64,000 nt of DNA. It comes from Acidobacteriota bacterium (lineage in GTDB: Bacteria > Acidobacteriota > Thermoanaerobaculia > Multivoradales > J023). Within the stretch, counting starts at the first letter, position 1, and each line of letters starts with the position of its first letter. Made by a program: the position numbers and the translations under genes. Below, one piece after another: positions 63,206 to 64,000 of this stretch. The stretch covers positions 1 through 64,000 of the forward strand of contig JAJCXO010000274.1 in the NCBI GenBank assembly GCA_029263395.1. The letters run 5' to 3'. The notes beneath the pieces are model-generated. The model ran no database searches, was not told where the DNA came from, and saw only the letters and a list, made by a program, of their open reading frames with translations.

Positions 63206-63269
63206 GAGACGGTCAGTCCTCCTTTCCTGACCGTCTCGGCCGGTGCCCGCGGCGGGCACCGGCCCTTTT
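63206..63269 (+). terminator. Tandem hairpins with terminator after the tailed hypothetical gene
   Basis: Two stem-loops lie next to each other: GAGACGGTCAG / CTGACCGTCTC (63206-63237, perfect 11 bp) and GGCCGGTGCCC / GGGCACCGGCC (63238-63264, perfect 11 bp, 5-nt loop), the second followed by CTTTT. This is a strong intrinsic terminator or attenuator 44 bp before the primase-like gene. Confidence 0.9.
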
Positions 63270-63312
63270 CATCGCCAGCTCCAACCGTCCACCCATTCAA
63301 ACCAAGACGATC

Positions 63313-64000
63313 ATGTTGCAAACCGCCCACGAGTTTCTTTCTGCCCTCTACCCTGAGCCGTTGCATCACTGGGCTTCCGAGGCTGGGCGGCCCGCTCCCG
63401 AGTTGGTGTTGTGGACCCTGCCGAAACAGCGCAACCCGTCGACGGATCGTTCGAGGTCGCGCAGCTATTGGCTGCCGTCGGTCGACGCCGCGGCTCGCCA
63501 GGCCGAGACGCTGAGGGCGGATCGCAACGTCTTTTTTGGCGTCGCCCTACAAGACCGTATGGCCGCCCTCGACGCCGCCCGCGAGACGAGGCCGAAGGCC
63601 ACAGCCCGATCGGTACGCGGTCGCCAGGAGACCGCGGTTGGCCTGCCGGCGGTGTGGGTAGACCTCGACGTCGCCGGCCCGGGGCACAGCAGCGACACCT
63701 TGCCACCAACTCGTGATGCGGCGCTCGGACTGTTGGCGGCGGTACCGCAGCCACCGTCGGCGGTGGTGTGGAGCGGTGGCGGCTTCCACGTCTATTGGCT
63801 GCTGCGCGAGGTCCGCAGGCTCAACTCTTCAGCTGCCCGCACGGCGGCGCATGACCTGTTGCAGCGAGTGCAGTGGGCGGTCCAGCGCGAAGCCCAGACC
63901 CGGGGTTGGATGGTGGATTCCACCGCCGAGCTGGCGCGGGTGTTGCGGCTACCCGGCACCCTGAATCACAAAGCAAGCTTCCCCCGGGAAACAGTGATCG
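63313..64000 (+). CDS. RepB/AEP-type primase-like replication protein (3' end outside window)
   Basis: The frame is open from ATG 63313 to the window end (229 residues visible). Motifs of archaeo-eukaryotic-type primases of the RepB_primase/DUF group can be seen: the metal-binding VWVDLDVAG near residue 117, SGGGFHVYWLL near 155, and RVLRLPGTLNHK near 212. Such proteins start or prime DNA replication in plasmids, phages and integrated elements, often fused to a helicase further on. No Shine-Dalgarno is evident, and the start could differ. Together with the repeats, leader and XRE-like gene upstream, it marks this end of the window as an inserted replicon or mobile element. Confidence 0.85.
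   Translation, partial: MLQTAHEFLSALYPEPLHHWASEAGRPAPELVLWTLPKQRNPSTDRSRSRSYWLPSVDAAARQAETLRADRNVFFGVALQDRMAALDAARETRPKATARSVRGRQETAVGLPAVWVDLDVAGPGHSSDTLPPTRDAALGLLAAVPQPPSAVVWSGGGFHVYWLLREVRRLNSSAARTAAHDLLQRVQWAVQREAQTRGWMVDSTAELARVLRLPGTLNHKASFPRETVI

Overview
The window is a high-GC bacterial chromosome segment that most resembles an Acidobacteriota genome, possibly the Thermoanaerobaculia lineage. The evidence is a VWFA-related protein of the acidobacterial type, several Ser/Thr kinases with TPR or CHASE2 modules, an ECF sigma/kinase pair, lipoprotein phosphodiesterases, and putative ether-lipid genes. This assignment is inferred from gene content; no 16S gene is present.

Layout. (1) 1-13052: the end of EF-Tu, tRNA-Trp(CCA), then secE-nusG-rplK-rplA-rplJ-rplL-rpoB-rpoC, closed by a strong terminator. 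RpoB carries an unusual Cys-rich (zinc-ribbon-like) insertion. (2) 13053-20788: a foldback repeat, then a five-gene minus-strand operon: two membrane-anchored type I phosphodiesterases, a small ribbon-helix-helix protein, an Oxa1/EMC3-like membrane protein and a VWFA protein. (3) 20906-23858: a sulfotransferase, an FHA-AAA+-Fis regulator with a degenerate GAFTGA loop, and an OmpR-type winged-helix regulator. (4) 24133-34686: a RiPP (class I lanthipeptide-like) cluster: split LanB dehydratase, LanC cyclase fused to a PqqD/RRE-like C-terminal domain, a 79-residue precursor with ten Cys, an ABC exporter without a peptidase domain, a HlyD-like adaptor, a cytoplasmic subtilisin-like protease and a DinB-like protein. 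(5) 34706-41566: a minus-strand operon of CHASE2 Ser/Thr kinase, FecR-like protein and TPR-CHAT protease. (6) 42058-46242: an orphan 869-residue protein, a secreted knottin-like Cys-rich protein and a LolA-like secreted protein. (7) 46435-50753: alkylglycerone-phosphate-synthase-like flavoprotein, glycerol-3-phosphate dehydrogenase and lipid kinase in one tight operon. (8) 51112-55393: a secreted protein, then an ECF sigma factor and its TPR-containing Ser/Thr kinase. (9) 55579-60012: two copies of an apparently undescribed module: a cytoplasmic HTH-TPR protein convergent with a tiny gene (28 and 52 codons) encoding peptides that share a GhGPLIEPxG decapeptide. (10) 60852-64000: the start of what looks like an integrated replicon or mobile element, with an XRE-like regulator, direct repeats, a multi-hairpin leader, two hypothetical proteins and a RepB/AEP-type primase cut by the window end.

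The best candidates for a new system are the duplicated HTH-TPR/mini-peptide modules, whose architecture recalls RRNPP peptide-pheromone receptors but with multi-repeat peptides lacking a signal sequence, and the lanthipeptide cluster with its LanC-RRE fusion and its S/T-Cys dyad precursor. A third, unlisted signal is the recurrence of short 14-18 bp tandem duplications at a dozen or so places in coding and noncoding DNA. All functional statements come from reading motifs by eye; no database search was run.
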